Positions 1 to 8,774 of a DNA stretch of 64,000 nucleotides are shown here, piece after piece. The notes under the pieces are model-generated. The model searched no databases. It was not told the DNA's origin and saw nothing but the letters and a program-made list of their open reading frames with translations. The stretch's first letter is position 1; every line of letters begins with the position of its first letter. Source of the DNA: Burkholderia lata. Lineage in GTDB: Bacteria; Pseudomonadota; Gammaproteobacteria; Burkholderiales; Burkholderiaceae. A program made the translations under genes and the position numbers. The DNA lies in the NCBI RefSeq assembly GCF_000012945.1, contig NC_007510.1, forward strand, positions 3,472,001 through 3,536,000. The letters are read 5' to 3'.

Positions 1-1055
1 CGCCGCAGCCGCCGACGTCGGCCGCGCAGGGCGCATCGACCGTCACGACCGACGGCGAGCTGCACACGGTCGTGAACCCCGGTCGCGGCGGCAGCTACAC
101 GGCCGACGGCCTGCCGTACGGCCTCGGGCCGCGCGTGCCGATGACGGTCGTGTCGCCGTGGACGAAAGGCGGCTTCGTGTGCTCGCAGGTGTTCGACCAC
201 ACGTCGGTGATCCGCTTCATCGGCGAGCGTTTCGGCATCGACGAACCGAACATCACGCCGTGGCGTCGCACGGTGTGCGGCGACCTCACCGCCGCCTTCG
301 ACTTCCGCTCGTCCGACGCATCGTTCCCGCCGCTGCCCGACACGAGCCAGTACCGCTCGATCGCCGACCAGCAGTGCACGTCGCAGCCCGCGCCGACGGT
401 GCCCGCGACGCCGTCGCCGATCGACCCGCAGGAGCCCGGCGTGCGGCCGGCACGTGCGCTGCCGTACGAGTTGCACGTGAACGCAAGCATTGATGGCGGC
501 ACCAGGCTGCGCATCGAGTTCGCGAACCGCGGCAACCAGGGCGCGCATTTTCACGTGTATTCGACGAACCGCACCGACGGCCCGTGGCGCTATACGGTGG
601 GCGCGCGCCGCGTGCTACATGCGGACTTCGACCTGACCGTGACGAACGGGGCATATACGTTCTCGGTGTACGGGCCGAACGGCTTCGTGCGCGTGTTCTC
701 GGGCAACGTGTCGGCCCCGGCCGCGCCGCATCGCAACCCGGCGCAGCCGGAAGTGAAGGCCGGCTACGACGTCGCGAACGGCAACCTGTACCTGAAGCTG
801 CGCAACCCTGGCGGGGCCCACGTCACGCTGACGCTGACCGACAACGCGTACGGTGCGCCTTCGCGGCAAGTCACGCTGCATGGCGGCGACGAGCGCGTCG
901 AGCAGTGGGCGCTCGCGGCGAGCCACCAATGGTATGACGTGACGGTGAGCGACGGCGCGGCCGGTACCTTCTCGCGCCGTTTCGCGGGCCACGTCGAGAA
1001 CGGCCGGCCGAGCTATTCGGATCCGGCGGCGGTACAGCCCGTCTCCGCGGCGTAA
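1..1055 (+). CDS. plcN: Phosphocholine-specific phospholipase C, C-terminal part (5' end outside window)
   Basis: The reading frame is open from the first complete codon at position 3, so the start lies upstream of the window; about 350 C-terminal residues are present. The visible part begins in the end of the catalytic phosphoesterase domain, including a segment with VSPWTKGG and FDHTSVIRF that is typical of bacterial phosphocholine-specific phospholipases C. Two consecutive beta-rich C-terminal domains of the DUF756 type follow. Family members are exported enzymes that cleave phosphatidylcholine to phosphorylcholine and diacylglycerol. It converges on the small hydrolase downstream. The family call is strong; the choice of plcN over another Burkholderia plc paralogue is inference. 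Confidence 0.85.
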   Translation, partial: PQPPTSAAQGASTVTTDGELHTVVNPGRGGSYTADGLPYGLGPRVPMTVVSPWTKGGFVCSQVFDHTSVIRFIGERFGIDEPNITPWRRTVCGDLTAAFDFRSSDASFPPLPDTSQYRSIADQQCTSQPAPTVPATPSPIDPQEPGVRPARALPYELHVNASIDGGTRLRIEFANRGNQGAHFHVYSTNRTDGPWRYTVGARRVLHADFDLTVTNGAYTFSVYGPNGFVRVFSGNVSAPAAPHRNPAQPEVKAGYDVANGNLYLKLRNPGGAHVTLTLTDNAYGAPSRQVTLHGGDERVEQWALAASHQWYDVTVSDGAAGTFSRRFAGHVENGRPSYSDPAAVQPVSAA

Positions 1056-1072
1056 GCGCGACGGCGCGGTGT

Positions 1073-1092
1073 GGCACGGCACCCGCCGTGCC
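1073..1092. terminator. Hairpin between convergent genes (weak terminator candidate)
   Basis: An 8-bp perfect stem (GGCACGGC / GCCGTGCC) with a 4-nt loop lies in the 49-bp gap between the phospholipase stop and the stop of the minus-strand hydrolase. There is no T-tract on either side, so it is not a canonical intrinsic terminator. Confidence 0.35.
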
Positions 1093-1104
1093 GCCCGCCC
1101 GGTG

Positions 1105-1728
1105 TCAGACCGCGTGCGCGAGCGCGCGGTCGACGAGTGCGGCTTCGAAGCCGTCGTCTGCGTCGCGAAAGCGCAGCGGTGCCGCGCAGTGGACGAGCGT
1201 GTCGATGAAGTACTTGGCGCGCGGCCACGGCCCGAAGCCGGCCGCGGTATTGATGTGTCCGGCGTCACCGAGGTTCACGAACGCGCTGCCCAGGTGCTGC
1301 GCGAGCGTGCGAGCGTCTCCGAGCGGCATCCACGGATCGGTCTCGCTACCGATCACGATCGACGGCACGGCGAGCCGGCGCGCGTCGAACGGCCCGGCAA
1401 ACGTGAATTTCTTCGGACTGGCGGGCGCGACGAGCAGCACGCCCGCGACGTCGCCCGTATGCGGCCGCTGCGCGAGCGCATGCGCGGCCGCGAGGCAACC
1501 GAAGCTGTGCGCGGCCAGCACGAACGGGCCGCGTTCGCGGTCGAGCAAGGCGCGCACCGATTGCGCCCAGCGCGCGAGATCGGGCGCGTCCCAGTCGTCC
1601 TGCTCGACGCGCAGCGCGCGCGGGAACTGGCGTTCGAGCCAGGTCTGCCAGTGAGCGCCTTCGCTGCCGTGCAGGCCCGGAACGGTCACGAGCCGCGGCG
1701 GCCACGCCGATTTGCTGCATGCGCGCAT
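1105..1728 (-). CDS. RBBP9/YdeN-type alpha/beta hydrolase
   Basis: A 207-residue serine hydrolase of the RBBP9/YdeN (DUF676-like small hydrolase) family. The nucleophile elbow AHSFG places Ser75; Asp131 in GSETDPW and His158 in DAGH complete a plausible triad. The family mark VPGLHGSEGAHWQ is near the N-terminus. The start at 1728 is chosen because GCGAGGGC sits 7 bases ahead of it; the frame stays open further upstream, but that segment does not look like the family. No signal peptide, so probably cytoplasmic. The substrate cannot be told from sequence. Confidence 0.82.
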   Translation of the reverse strand: MRACSKSAWPPRLVTVPGLHGSEGAHWQTWLERQFPRALRVEQDDWDAPDLARWAQSVRALLDRERGPFVLAAHSFGCLAAAHALAQRPHTGDVAGVLLVAPASPKKFTFAGPFDARRLAVPSIVIGSETDPWMPLGDARTLAQHLGSAFVNLGDAGHINTAAGFGPWPRAKYFIDTLVHCAAPLRFRDADDGFEAALVDRALAHAV

Positions 1729-2104
1729 GATTGCCCTCGCTTGCTTGAAGACGGGATTCGATTGTGGCGCGGCGCCCCCGGCGGCCGAACCAATATTTTG
1801 TGCTTTGCTTTTGCGTGGGGCGGCCATCCGGCGGACGGCGCCCCGGGGACGGCCATCCCCGGATCGCTACCCAAAGCGGCCGCCCACGCCCGTCTCCGGC
1901 CCCGCGCACCGGCGCGCGATGCGCCGCGAGACCGTAGAATGTGGGCTTCCCGTCAGCTTCACACGGAACCGGGGCCGGGCGTCGACGCGTCGGGCGCCCG
2001 GTCGTCAGGAGACGCCCGATGTCCGCTACGCCCGCCGGCGCGCTGCGCCCGGCCCCGCTCGCCGTTCCCGTGACGCGCCTCGCCGGCGCGCGCGCCGTCA
2101 TCCA

Positions 2105-3046
2105 ATGAAGATCCTGTTCCACTCCCCGCACCAGGAAGCCAGCGCGTGGCGCGACGAGATCGCGCATGCGCTGCCGGAAGCCGAATTGCGCGCGTGGCAG
2201 CCGGGCGACACGGCCGCCGCCGACTACGCGCTCGTCTGGCGCGCGCCGCGCGAATTCTTCGCCCCGCGCGACGGCCTGCGCGCGATCTTCAACCTCGGCG
2301 CCGGCGTCGACGCGCTGCTCGCGCTCGAGCACGCGCATCCGGGCACGCTGCCGCGGCACGTACCGCTCGTGCGGCTGGAAGATTCGGGCATGGCGCAGCA
2401 GATGGTCGAATACGTGGCGCACGCGGTGCTGCGCTACCTGCGCCGCTTCGACGAATACGAAGTGCTGCAGCGCGAGCGGCGCTGGCAGCCGCTCGAACCG
2501 CATGCGCGCGCACGCTTCACCGTCGCCGTGCTCGGCCTCGGCGTGCTCGGCGCGCAGGTCGCGCGCGCGCTCGCCGCGCTCGGCCTGCCCGTGCGCGGCT
2601 ACAGCCGCAGCGCGAAGCAGCTCGACGGCGTCACGACCTTCGCCGGCGAAGGCGCATTCGATGCGTGCATCGACGGCGCAAAGGTGCTCGTCAACCTGCT
2701 GCCGAGCACGCCCGACACCGACGGCATCCTGTCGTCGCGCGCGTTCGCGCGGCTCGCGCCCGGTGCGTATGTCGTCAACGTCGCACGCGGCGCGCACCTC
2801 GTAGAAGCCGATCTGCTCGACGCACTCTCGAGCGGCCAGGTAGCCGCCGCGACGCTCGACGTGTTCCATCGCGAGCCGCTGCCGGAAGACCATCCGTTCT
2901 GGCACGCGCCGCGCATCACGATCACGCCGCACAGCTCGGCCGAGACGCTGCGCGACGAGGCCATCGCGCAGATCGCCGGCAAGATCCGCGCGCTCGAGCG
3001 CGGCGAGCGCGTCGGCGGCATCGTCGACTACGCACGCGGCTACTGA
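2105..3046 (+). CDS. ghrA: Glyoxylate/hydroxypyruvate reductase A-type D-2-hydroxyacid dehydrogenase
   Basis: A 313-residue NAD(P)H-dependent 2-hydroxyacid dehydrogenase close in length to E. coli GhrA. The Rossmann motif GLGVLG is at residues 144-149. The catalytic set is Arg228 (VNVARG), Glu257 and His276 (TPHSSAE). Family members reduce glyoxylate and hydroxypyruvate in the cytosol. The start at 2105 is the ATG that begins MKILFHSP, matching the family N-terminus; the open frame upstream is unused. HMG-CoA lyase follows after 26 bp, so the two are probably co-transcribed. Exact substrate preference is inference. Confidence 0.88.
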   Translation: MKILFHSPHQEASAWRDEIAHALPEAELRAWQPGDTAAADYALVWRAPREFFAPRDGLRAIFNLGAGVDALLALEHAHPGTLPRHVPLVRLEDSGMAQQMVEYVAHAVLRYLRRFDEYEVLQRERRWQPLEPHARARFTVAVLGLGVLGAQVARALAALGLPVRGYSRSAKQLDGVTTFAGEGAFDACIDGAKVLVNLLPSTPDTDGILSSRAFARLAPGAYVVNVARGAHLVEADLLDALSSGQVAAATLDVFHREPLPEDHPFWHAPRITITPHSSAETLRDEAIAQIAGKIRALERGERVGGIVDYARGY

Positions 3047-3072
3047 ACCTACAAGCAAACCAGGAGACAACC

Positions 3073-4005
3073 ATGACGTTCCCCACCGCCGTCAAGATCG
3101 TCGAAGTCGGCCCGCGCGACGGGCTGCAGAACGAGAAGACCTTCGTGCCGACCGACGTGAAGATCGCACTCGTCGACCGGCTGTCGCACGCCGGCTTCCG
3201 CAACGTCGAGGCCGCGTCGTTCGTGTCGCCGAAATGGGTGCCTCAGATGGCCGACGGCGCCGACGTGATGGCCGGCATCGAGCGCCGCGCGGGCACCGTA
3301 TATTCGGTGCTCACGCCGAACCTGAAGGGCTTCGAGAATGCGGTCGCCGCGCGCGCCGACGAGGTCGTGATCTTCGGCGCGGCGAGCGAGGCGTTCTCGC
3401 AGCGGAACATCAACTGCAGCATCGCCGAAAGCATCGCGCGCTTCGAGCCCGTCGCGAAGGCGGCGAAGGATGCGGGTCTGCGGCTGCGCGGCAGCGTGTC
3501 GTGCACGCTCGGCTGCCCGTACCAGGGTGAAGTGCCGGTCGCATCGGTCGTCGACGTCGTCGAGCGCTTCGCGGCACTCGGCTGCGACGAGATCGACATC
3601 GCCGACACGATCGGCGTCGGTACGCCGAAGCGCACGCGCGAAGTGCTCGCGGCCGTCACGCGCGTGTTCCCGCGCGAACGCCTGTCGGGCCACTTCCACG
3701 ACACCTACGGCCAGGCGCTCGCGAACATCTACGCGGCGCTGTTCGAAGGGATCGAGATCTTCCACGCGTCGGTCGCCGGCCTCGGCGGCTGCCCGTACGC
3801 GAAGGGTGCGACAGGCAACGTCGCGACCGAGGACGTGCTGTACCTGATGCAAGGCCTCGGCATCGACACCGGCATCGATCTCGCGGAGGTCGTCGCCGCC
3901 GGCGACTTCATCTCGAACGCGATCGGCCGCGCGAACGTGTCGCGCGCCGGTCGCGCACTGCTCGCCAAGGCGCAGAGCGCGGCCGACGCCGCGAATTGCG
4001 TATGA
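3073..4005 (+). CDS. mvaB: Hydroxymethylglutaryl-CoA lyase
   Basis: A 310-residue class I TIM-barrel lyase that splits HMG-CoA into acetoacetate and acetyl-CoA, the last step of leucine degradation. The N-terminal EVGPRDGLQNE motif contributes metal and substrate residues. The HMG-CoA lyase signature around GLGGCPYAKGATGN carries the catalytic Cys240 in a flexible loop, and HFHDTYG supplies metal-binding histidines. A CAGGAGAC ribosome site precedes the ATG. No other leucine-degradation gene (liu or mcc) is in the window. Confidence 0.95.
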   Translation: MTFPTAVKIVEVGPRDGLQNEKTFVPTDVKIALVDRLSHAGFRNVEAASFVSPKWVPQMADGADVMAGIERRAGTVYSVLTPNLKGFENAVAARADEVVIFGAASEAFSQRNINCSIAESIARFEPVAKAAKDAGLRLRGSVSCTLGCPYQGEVPVASVVDVVERFAALGCDEIDIADTIGVGTPKRTREVLAAVTRVFPRERLSGHFHDTYGQALANIYAALFEGIEIFHASVAGLGGCPYAKGATGNVATEDVLYLMQGLGIDTGIDLAEVVAAGDFISNAIGRANVSRAGRALLAKAQSAADAANCV

Positions 4006-4031
4006 CCCCGGTATTCGACGGATTCCTCAAC

Positions 4032-4538
4032 ATGACGACACCTGCTTCATTCGATTCCCTCCCCGATTCCGCGCGACGCGTCGCGCTGCTGCTGCGCGAG
4101 CGCGGCCATGCGAAAGGCATCGTGATGCTCGCCGACACCGGCAAGACGTCGGCCGAGGCCGCAGCCGGGCTAGGCTGCTCGGTCGCGCAGATCGCGAAGT
4201 CGATCCTGTTTCGCCGGCAGTCGGACGGCGTGCCGGTGCTCGTGATCGCGAGCGGCGTCAATCGCGTCGACGAGAAGAAGGTTGCCGCGCAAGTCGGTGC
4301 GGTCGGCCGCGCGGACGCGAAGTTCGTGCGCGACAACACCGGCTATGCGATCGGCGGCGTCTGCCCGATCGGCCACCTCGTCGAACCCGTCACGCTGATC
4401 GACGCCGACCTGCTCGAGCTCGACAGTCTGTGGGCGGCCGCCGGCCATCCGCACGCGGTGTTCAACCTGTCGCCGAACGAACTCGTGTCGCTGACGGGCG
4501 CGCCGGTCGCGGACGTCGCGTTGCGGGAGCCCGCATGA
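4032..4538 (+). CDS. YbaK/EbsC family aminoacyl-tRNA deacylase
   Basis: A 168-residue protein of the YbaK/ProX editing family, with the conserved core region AQIAKSILFR followed by DEKKVAAQVG and the C-terminal IGGVCPIGHL. Family members hydrolyse mischarged aminoacyl-tRNA such as Cys-tRNAPro. The ATG at 4032 is preferred because it starts just ahead of the conserved domain; upstream ATGs at 3996 and 4002 would overlap mvaB and none has a strong ribosome site. Its stop overlaps the start of the DUF1289 gene (ATGA), so they are translationally coupled. Confidence 0.85.
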   Translation: MTTPASFDSLPDSARRVALLLRERGHAKGIVMLADTGKTSAEAAAGLGCSVAQIAKSILFRRQSDGVPVLVIASGVNRVDEKKVAAQVGAVGRADAKFVRDNTGYAIGGVCPIGHLVEPVTLIDADLLELDSLWAAAGHPHAVFNLSPNELVSLTGAPVADVALREPA

Positions 4539-4747
4539 GCGACGTGCCGGTGACGGTGCCGGTCGGCACGGTCGCGTCGCCGTGCACCGATGTATGCCGG
4601 ATCGATCCGCGCACCGACTGGTGCGCGGGTTGCCTGCGCACGCGCGACGAGATCAAGGGGTGGCGTGCGTCGGACGACGACGCGCGGCGCGCGCTGCTCG
4701 CGCGGCTCGATGCGCGGCGGCGTCTGCTGGCGAGAAGCGGCGCATAA
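4535..4747 (+). CDS. DUF1289 family small Cys-rich protein
   Basis: A 70-residue protein with the DUF1289 pattern: SPCTDVCRID, then WCAGCLRTRDEI, giving four cysteines suited to binding a metal or an iron-sulfur cluster, followed by a basic Arg/Ala-rich tail. Function is unknown for the family. Start and stop overlap with the YbaK-like gene by ATGA supports a two-gene operon. Confidence 0.85.
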   Translation: MSDVPVTVPVGTVASPCTDVCRIDPRTDWCAGCLRTRDEIKGWRASDDDARRALLARLDARRRLLARSGA

Positions 4748-4779
4748 AAAAAAGCCGTTCAGCCTGACGGGCGAACGGC
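4746..4779 (-). terminator. Intrinsic terminator on the minus strand
   Basis: A stem of GCCGTTC (4754-4760) and GAACGGC (4773-4779) is followed, reading the minus strand, by eight T residues. It lies about 210 bp past the EamA gene stop and directly abuts the end of the DUF1289 gene, so it would stop minus-strand transcription from entering that operon. Confidence 0.7.
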
Positions 4780-4989
4780 ATGAGATCGGAATCCTGTGAA
4801 CGTGATCAACGTCACAGCCCGCATCATACGAGCGACGCGGCCGCATCGCATCGGGTGTTTCCCTACAACTTCTTACAGCATATTCCACGCGTGCGTGCGC
4901 ACGGCTTCTGCTCGCAATACGCGTTCCCGAAATACGCCTTCGATGAACCGCTGCACCGCCCCGCCGCGGCGCCGAATCGTACGACCGTT

Positions 4990-5892
4990 TCAGTTGCCGA
5001 CGGCCGCGCGACGGGCGGGCACGATGCGCCAGCCGAGATTCACGCCGGCCGCCGCGAGCAGGATCAGCAGCGCGCCGGCCACCTGCGTCCACGCGAGCGT
5101 CTGCCCGAACGCGACGTGATCGACGACGATTGCGACGACCGGATAGACGAACGACAGCGCGCCGGTCATCGCGGTCGGCAGCTTCTGGATCGCGCCGTAC
5201 AGCAGCACATACATCAACCCCGTGTTCACGACGCCCAGCACGACGAGGTCGAGCCACTGCCCGGCGCTCGTCGGCAACGTGCCGAAGTGCGCGAACGGCG
5301 CGAGCAGCAGGACACCGAGGCCGGCCTGCAGCAGCGCGAGCAGGTGCGGCGGCGTGCCCTTCAGGTGCTTCGTGACGATCGACGAAATCGCATACAGAAA
5401 GGCGGCACCGAGCGACAGCGCGACACCTTCCAGATATTCGCCCGGCACCGCGAGCACGGCCGGCTCGACGCGCACCACCGCGACGAGCCCGACGAAGGCG
5501 AGCGCGAGCCACGCGACCGTCGACGCGGTAATCCGCTCGCGGAACACGATCGCGCCGAGCGCGACGAGCATGAACGGCTGCGTGTTGTAGACGGCGGTCG
5601 CCATCGAGATCGACGCACGCGAATAGGCGGCGAACAGCAGCAGCCAGTTCGCGACGATCGCGACGCTGCCGAGCGTCGCCAGCGCGAGCATCCGCGGCGA
5701 GAACAGCGCGCGGCGCAGGAACCCGAACGCCGCGCAGACGATCGCGAGCGTCGCGGCGCCGAACAGGCAGCGGAAGAACACGACGTTCGTCAGCGGCTGC
5801 TGCGAAGACATCACGAGCCAGCCGATCGTGCCGGACATCATCATCGCGACGACCATCTCGGCGGCGCCGCGGCGAATTTCATTCGAAGCCAT
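4990..5892 (-). CDS. EamA/DMT family inner-membrane transporter
   Basis: A 300-residue protein with about ten hydrophobic segments in two repeated EamA halves, typical of drug/metabolite exporters. The N-terminal half has SQQPLTNVVFFRCLFGA after the first helix and the second half has VVTKHLKGTPPHLLALLQAGLGV. The ATG at 5892 has GGAG upstream. Divergent transcription from an AsnC-type regulator 112 bp away suggests it exports an amino acid or related compound under that regulator; this is inference from context. Confidence 0.85.
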   Translation of the reverse strand: MASNEIRRGAAEMVVAMMMSGTIGWLVMSSQQPLTNVVFFRCLFGAATLAIVCAAFGFLRRALFSPRMLALATLGSVAIVANWLLLFAAYSRASISMATAVYNTQPFMLVALGAIVFRERITASTVAWLALAFVGLVAVVRVEPAVLAVPGEYLEGVALSLGAAFLYAISSIVTKHLKGTPPHLLALLQAGLGVLLLAPFAHFGTLPTSAGQWLDLVVLGVVNTGLMYVLLYGAIQKLPTAMTGALSFVYPVVAIVVDHVAFGQTLAWTQVAGALLILLAAAGVNLGWRIVPARRAAVGN

Positions 5893-5967
5893 CGTGAACT
5901 CCGTTCAGAAGAGTGGATGACTTCGATTCTAGAAACTTGCTTTCACGGCAACCACGGCTAAACTGAA

Positions 5968-5985
5968 GTGAATCGACCGATTCAC
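5968..5985. promoter_or_regulatory. Dyad operator candidate in the EamA/AsnC divergent region
   Basis: A perfect 8-bp inverted repeat, GTGAATCG-AC-CGATTCAC, ends 19 bp before the AsnC start. Its symmetry, size and place fit an Lrp/AsnC-type binding site that would control the regulator and perhaps the divergent exporter. Confidence 0.5.
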
Positions 5986-6004
5986 CTTCGAAAGCAAAGC
6001 GATC

Positions 6005-6496
6005 ATGCCGAAACGCCTTTCCCCGCCTGCCGTCGCGTCGCTCGACGCGACCGACCGCGCGATCCTCGCGGCGCTGGCCGACGACGCGCGCATCGCGACC
6101 AGCGAACTCGCCCGGCAGATCGGGCTGTCGGCGCCCGCGACGGCCGACCGCGTGCGGCGGCTCGAAGCGCAAGGCGTGATTGCCGCGTTCACCGTCGAGC
6201 TCGACCCGCGCGCGCTCGGCTACACGCTGCAGGCGATCGTCCGAGTCAAGCCGCTGCCCGGCCAGCTACATCTCGTCGAAGAGATGCTGCGACGGATTCC
6301 CGAATTCGTGGAGTGCGACAAGGTCACCGGCGACGACTGCTTCATCTGCCGGCTCTACCTGCGCACGATCGCGCACCTCGACGACATCCTGTCGAAAGTG
6401 ACGGAGCGCGCCGAGACGAGCACCGCGATCGTGAAATCGACGCCGGTGCCGCGCCGGCTGCCGCCGCTCGTCGAAGACGACGGCGCGCACCGCTGA
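6005..6496 (+). CDS. Lrp/AsnC family transcriptional regulator
   Basis: A 163-residue regulator with an N-terminal winged helix-turn-helix (LDATDRAILAALADDARI, then SELARQIGLSAPATADRV) and a C-terminal RAM/AsnC ligand domain containing VEEMLRRIPEFVECDKVTGDDCFI. Members bind amino acids and act as dimers or octamers. It is divergent from an EamA exporter, the usual arrangement for a regulator and its amino-acid exporter. The effector is unknown. Confidence 0.9.
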   Translation: MPKRLSPPAVASLDATDRAILAALADDARIATSELARQIGLSAPATADRVRRLEAQGVIAAFTVELDPRALGYTLQAIVRVKPLPGQLHLVEEMLRRIPEFVECDKVTGDDCFICRLYLRTIAHLDDILSKVTERAETSTAIVKSTPVPRRLPPLVEDDGAHR

Positions 6497-6536
6497 CTGG
6501 CGGGTACACGCGCCGCCCGCGTGCCCGCGCGCAGCG

Positions 6537-7433
6537 TCACGCAGCCGCGTCGCGCGCCTCGAAGAAGGCCAACAGTTCGTCGATCAGCGCGACAGGCGCC
6601 TCTTCCGGAATGTAGTGCCCGCACTCGAGCGCACGACCGCTGACGTCGCGCGCAACGCGGCGCCATTCGTCGAGCGGATCGAAGCAACGGCCGACGATGC
6701 CGTGCTCGCCCCACAGCACGCGCAGCGGACACGCGACCTTGTTGCCACGCTCGAGATCCGCACGGTCGTGCTCGAGATCGATCGTCGCGGATGCGCGGTA
6801 GTCCTCGCACATCGCATGCACGGCGCCCGGCTGCGCGAGCGCGGCCCGGTACGCGGCGAGCGCCTCGGGCGCGAACGGCGCGAGCCCGGCGGACCGGTTG
6901 CCCATCACGCGCTCGATGTACGCATCGGTATGCGCGCCGACCAGCGTTTCGGGCAGCGGCTCTGGCTGGATCAGGAAGAACCAGTGGAAATACGCGGTCG
7001 CGAACGCGCGATCGGTTTTCTCGTACATCGCGAGCGTCGGTGCGATGTCGAGCAGCATCATCCGCTCGACGGCGTCCGCGTGATCGAGCGCCAGCCGGTG
7101 CGCGACCCGCGCGCCGCGATCGTGCGCGCACACATGGAAGTGCTCGAAGCCGAAATGCCGCATCACGGCGACCTGGTCGGCCGCCATCGCACGTTTCGAA
7201 TACGGCGCATGCTGCGCGTCGCTCGGCGGCTTGCCCGACGCGCCGTAACCGCGCAGGTCGGTGGCAATCACCGTGAAATGATTCGCGAGCGTCGCGGCAA
7301 CGCGATGCCAGATCATGTGGGTTTGCGGATGTCCGTGCAGCAACAGGAGCGGCGGACCCGCGCCTCCTTTGACACCGAAAATGTCGGTGTCCTGCACCGT
7401 CACGCGAAACGGTGCAAACGCCTCAAACGACAT
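6537..7433 (-). CDS. Haloacetate (fluoroacetate) dehalogenase-like alpha/beta hydrolase
   Basis: A 298-residue alpha/beta hydrolase with an Asp nucleophile in HDRGAR (Asp105, Arg106, Arg109) and His273 in CGHYIPEE. The HW pair (His150-Trp151, in FHWFFL) and Tyr212 correspond by position to the fluoride-binding residues known from fluoroacetate dehalogenases. The oxyanion motif LLHGHPQTH and DLRGYGASGKP are those of the dehalogenase/epoxide hydrolase group. No signal peptide. Reaction: hydrolysis of the carbon-halogen bond of a short haloacid. Activity on fluoroacetate is inference from these residues. Confidence 0.8.
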   Translation of the reverse strand: MSFEAFAPFRVTVQDTDIFGVKGGAGPPLLLLHGHPQTHMIWHRVAATLANHFTVIATDLRGYGASGKPPSDAQHAPYSKRAMAADQVAVMRHFGFEHFHVCAHDRGARVAHRLALDHADAVERMMLLDIAPTLAMYEKTDRAFATAYFHWFFLIQPEPLPETLVGAHTDAYIERVMGNRSAGLAPFAPEALAAYRAALAQPGAVHAMCEDYRASATIDLEHDRADLERGNKVACPLRVLWGEHGIVGRCFDPLDEWRRVARDVSGRALECGHYIPEEAPVALIDELLAFFEARDAAA

Positions 7434-7699
7434 GGTTTGTTTCTCGTTGGTTTGTTATGGCGGCTATTTTAGGAGCGCTTGCGCCTCTGCACAGCGGGGC
7501 AACAGCCAGAATCCCTAGAAAGAGAACACTCACTCGATTGCCGGCACACCGCGCATTTTGTTAAGCTCGCGTAGAATCGCACGATCGTTCGTATTAATAA
7601 GAGCGACCTCGTTTCGCAGCTACACTCGAATCACCGTTCGACCGCAAAGCATGGCGTCGGCGCGACCGCGCGGCCGCCCCTGGAGACTGGAGACATCAC

Positions 7700-8659
7700 A
7701 TGGCATTGCCCACCGTCCTGCAGAACCTGACGCTGCCCGTCATCGCGTCGCCGATGTTCATCGTCAGCTACCCCGAACTCGTGCTCGCGCAATGCAAGGC
7801 GGGCATCGTCGGTTCGTTCCCCGCACTCAACGCCCGTCCGGCCGAACTGCTCGACGAGTGGCTCACGCAGATCCAGTCCGAACTCGCCGACCACCAGGCA
7901 AAAAATCCCGACGCGGTGATCGGCCCGATCGCGGTCAACCAGATCGTCCATCAGTCGAATGCGCGGCTCGAGCACGACGTGCGCGTGTGCGTCGAGCACA
8001 AGGTGCCGATCTTCATCACGAGCCTGCGCGCACCGGCGCGCGAGATCGTCGACGCGGTGCACAGCTACGGCGGCATCGTGCTGCACGACGTGATCAACCT
8101 GCGTCACGCGCAGAAGGCGCTCGAAGCCGGCGTCGACGGGCTGATCCTCGTCGCGGCCGGCGCAGGCGGCCATGCGGGCACGACGTCGCCGTTCGCGCTC
8201 GTCGGCGAAGTCCGCAAGGTCTTCGACGGCCCGATCGTGCTGTCCGGTGCGATCGCGAACGGCGGCTCGATCCTCGCGGCGCAGGCGATGGGCGCCGACT
8301 TCGCGTACATGGGCACGCGCTTCATCGCGACGCAGGAAGCGCACGCGATCGATGACTACAAGCACGCGATCGTGAACGCGAAATCGTCGGACATCATCTA
8401 CACGAACCTCTTCACGGGCGTGCACGGCAACTACATCCGCGAGAGCATCGAGAAGGCCGGCCTCGATCCGGAGGCACTGCCGGAATCCGACAAGACCAAG
8501 ATGAATTTCGGCAGCGACAAGACGAAGGCGTGGAAGGACATCTGGGGTGCAGGCCAGGGTGTCGGCCTGATGGACGACCTGCCGAGCGTCGGCGCACTCG
8601 TCGAGCGCCTGAAGCGCGAGTACGACGACGCGAAGGCGCGGCTCGGCATTCCGCGCTGA
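7700..8659 (+). CDS. Nitronate monooxygenase / 2-nitropropane dioxygenase family
   Basis: A 319-residue FMN-dependent TIM-barrel protein. IASPMFIVSYPEL at the N-terminus, LVAAGAGGHAGTTSPFALV (phosphate-binding loop with the conserved His) and VLSGAIANGG followed by GADFAYMGTRF are the marks of the family. It oxidises alkyl nitronates to carbonyl compounds and nitrite. The start ATG follows GGAGACTGGAGACATCAC. A strong bidirectional terminator follows. Physiological substrate unknown. Confidence 0.9.
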   Translation: MALPTVLQNLTLPVIASPMFIVSYPELVLAQCKAGIVGSFPALNARPAELLDEWLTQIQSELADHQAKNPDAVIGPIAVNQIVHQSNARLEHDVRVCVEHKVPIFITSLRAPAREIVDAVHSYGGIVLHDVINLRHAQKALEAGVDGLILVAAGAGGHAGTTSPFALVGEVRKVFDGPIVLSGAIANGGSILAAQAMGADFAYMGTRFIATQEAHAIDDYKHAIVNAKSSDIIYTNLFTGVHGNYIRESIEKAGLDPEALPESDKTKMNFGSDKTKAWKDIWGAGQGVGLMDDLPSVGALVERLKREYDDAKARLGIPR

Positions 8660-8712
8660 CGAATGCGGCGGCCATCACGGCCGCCGCCGGCACGCATTCC
8701 GTCGGACCAAAC

Positions 8713-8746
8713 AAAAAGCGCGAACCGCAGCGGTTCGCGCTTTTTT
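8713..8746. terminator. Bidirectional intrinsic terminator
   Basis: A 12-bp perfect stem, AGCGCGAACCGC / GCGGTTCGCGCT, with a single-base gap is flanked by A residues on the left and T residues on the right. It sits between the convergent nitronate monooxygenase and LysR genes and can serve both strands. Confidence 0.85.
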
Positions 8747-8774
8747 ATTGCCCCACTGCCACGGGAAAGACGGC

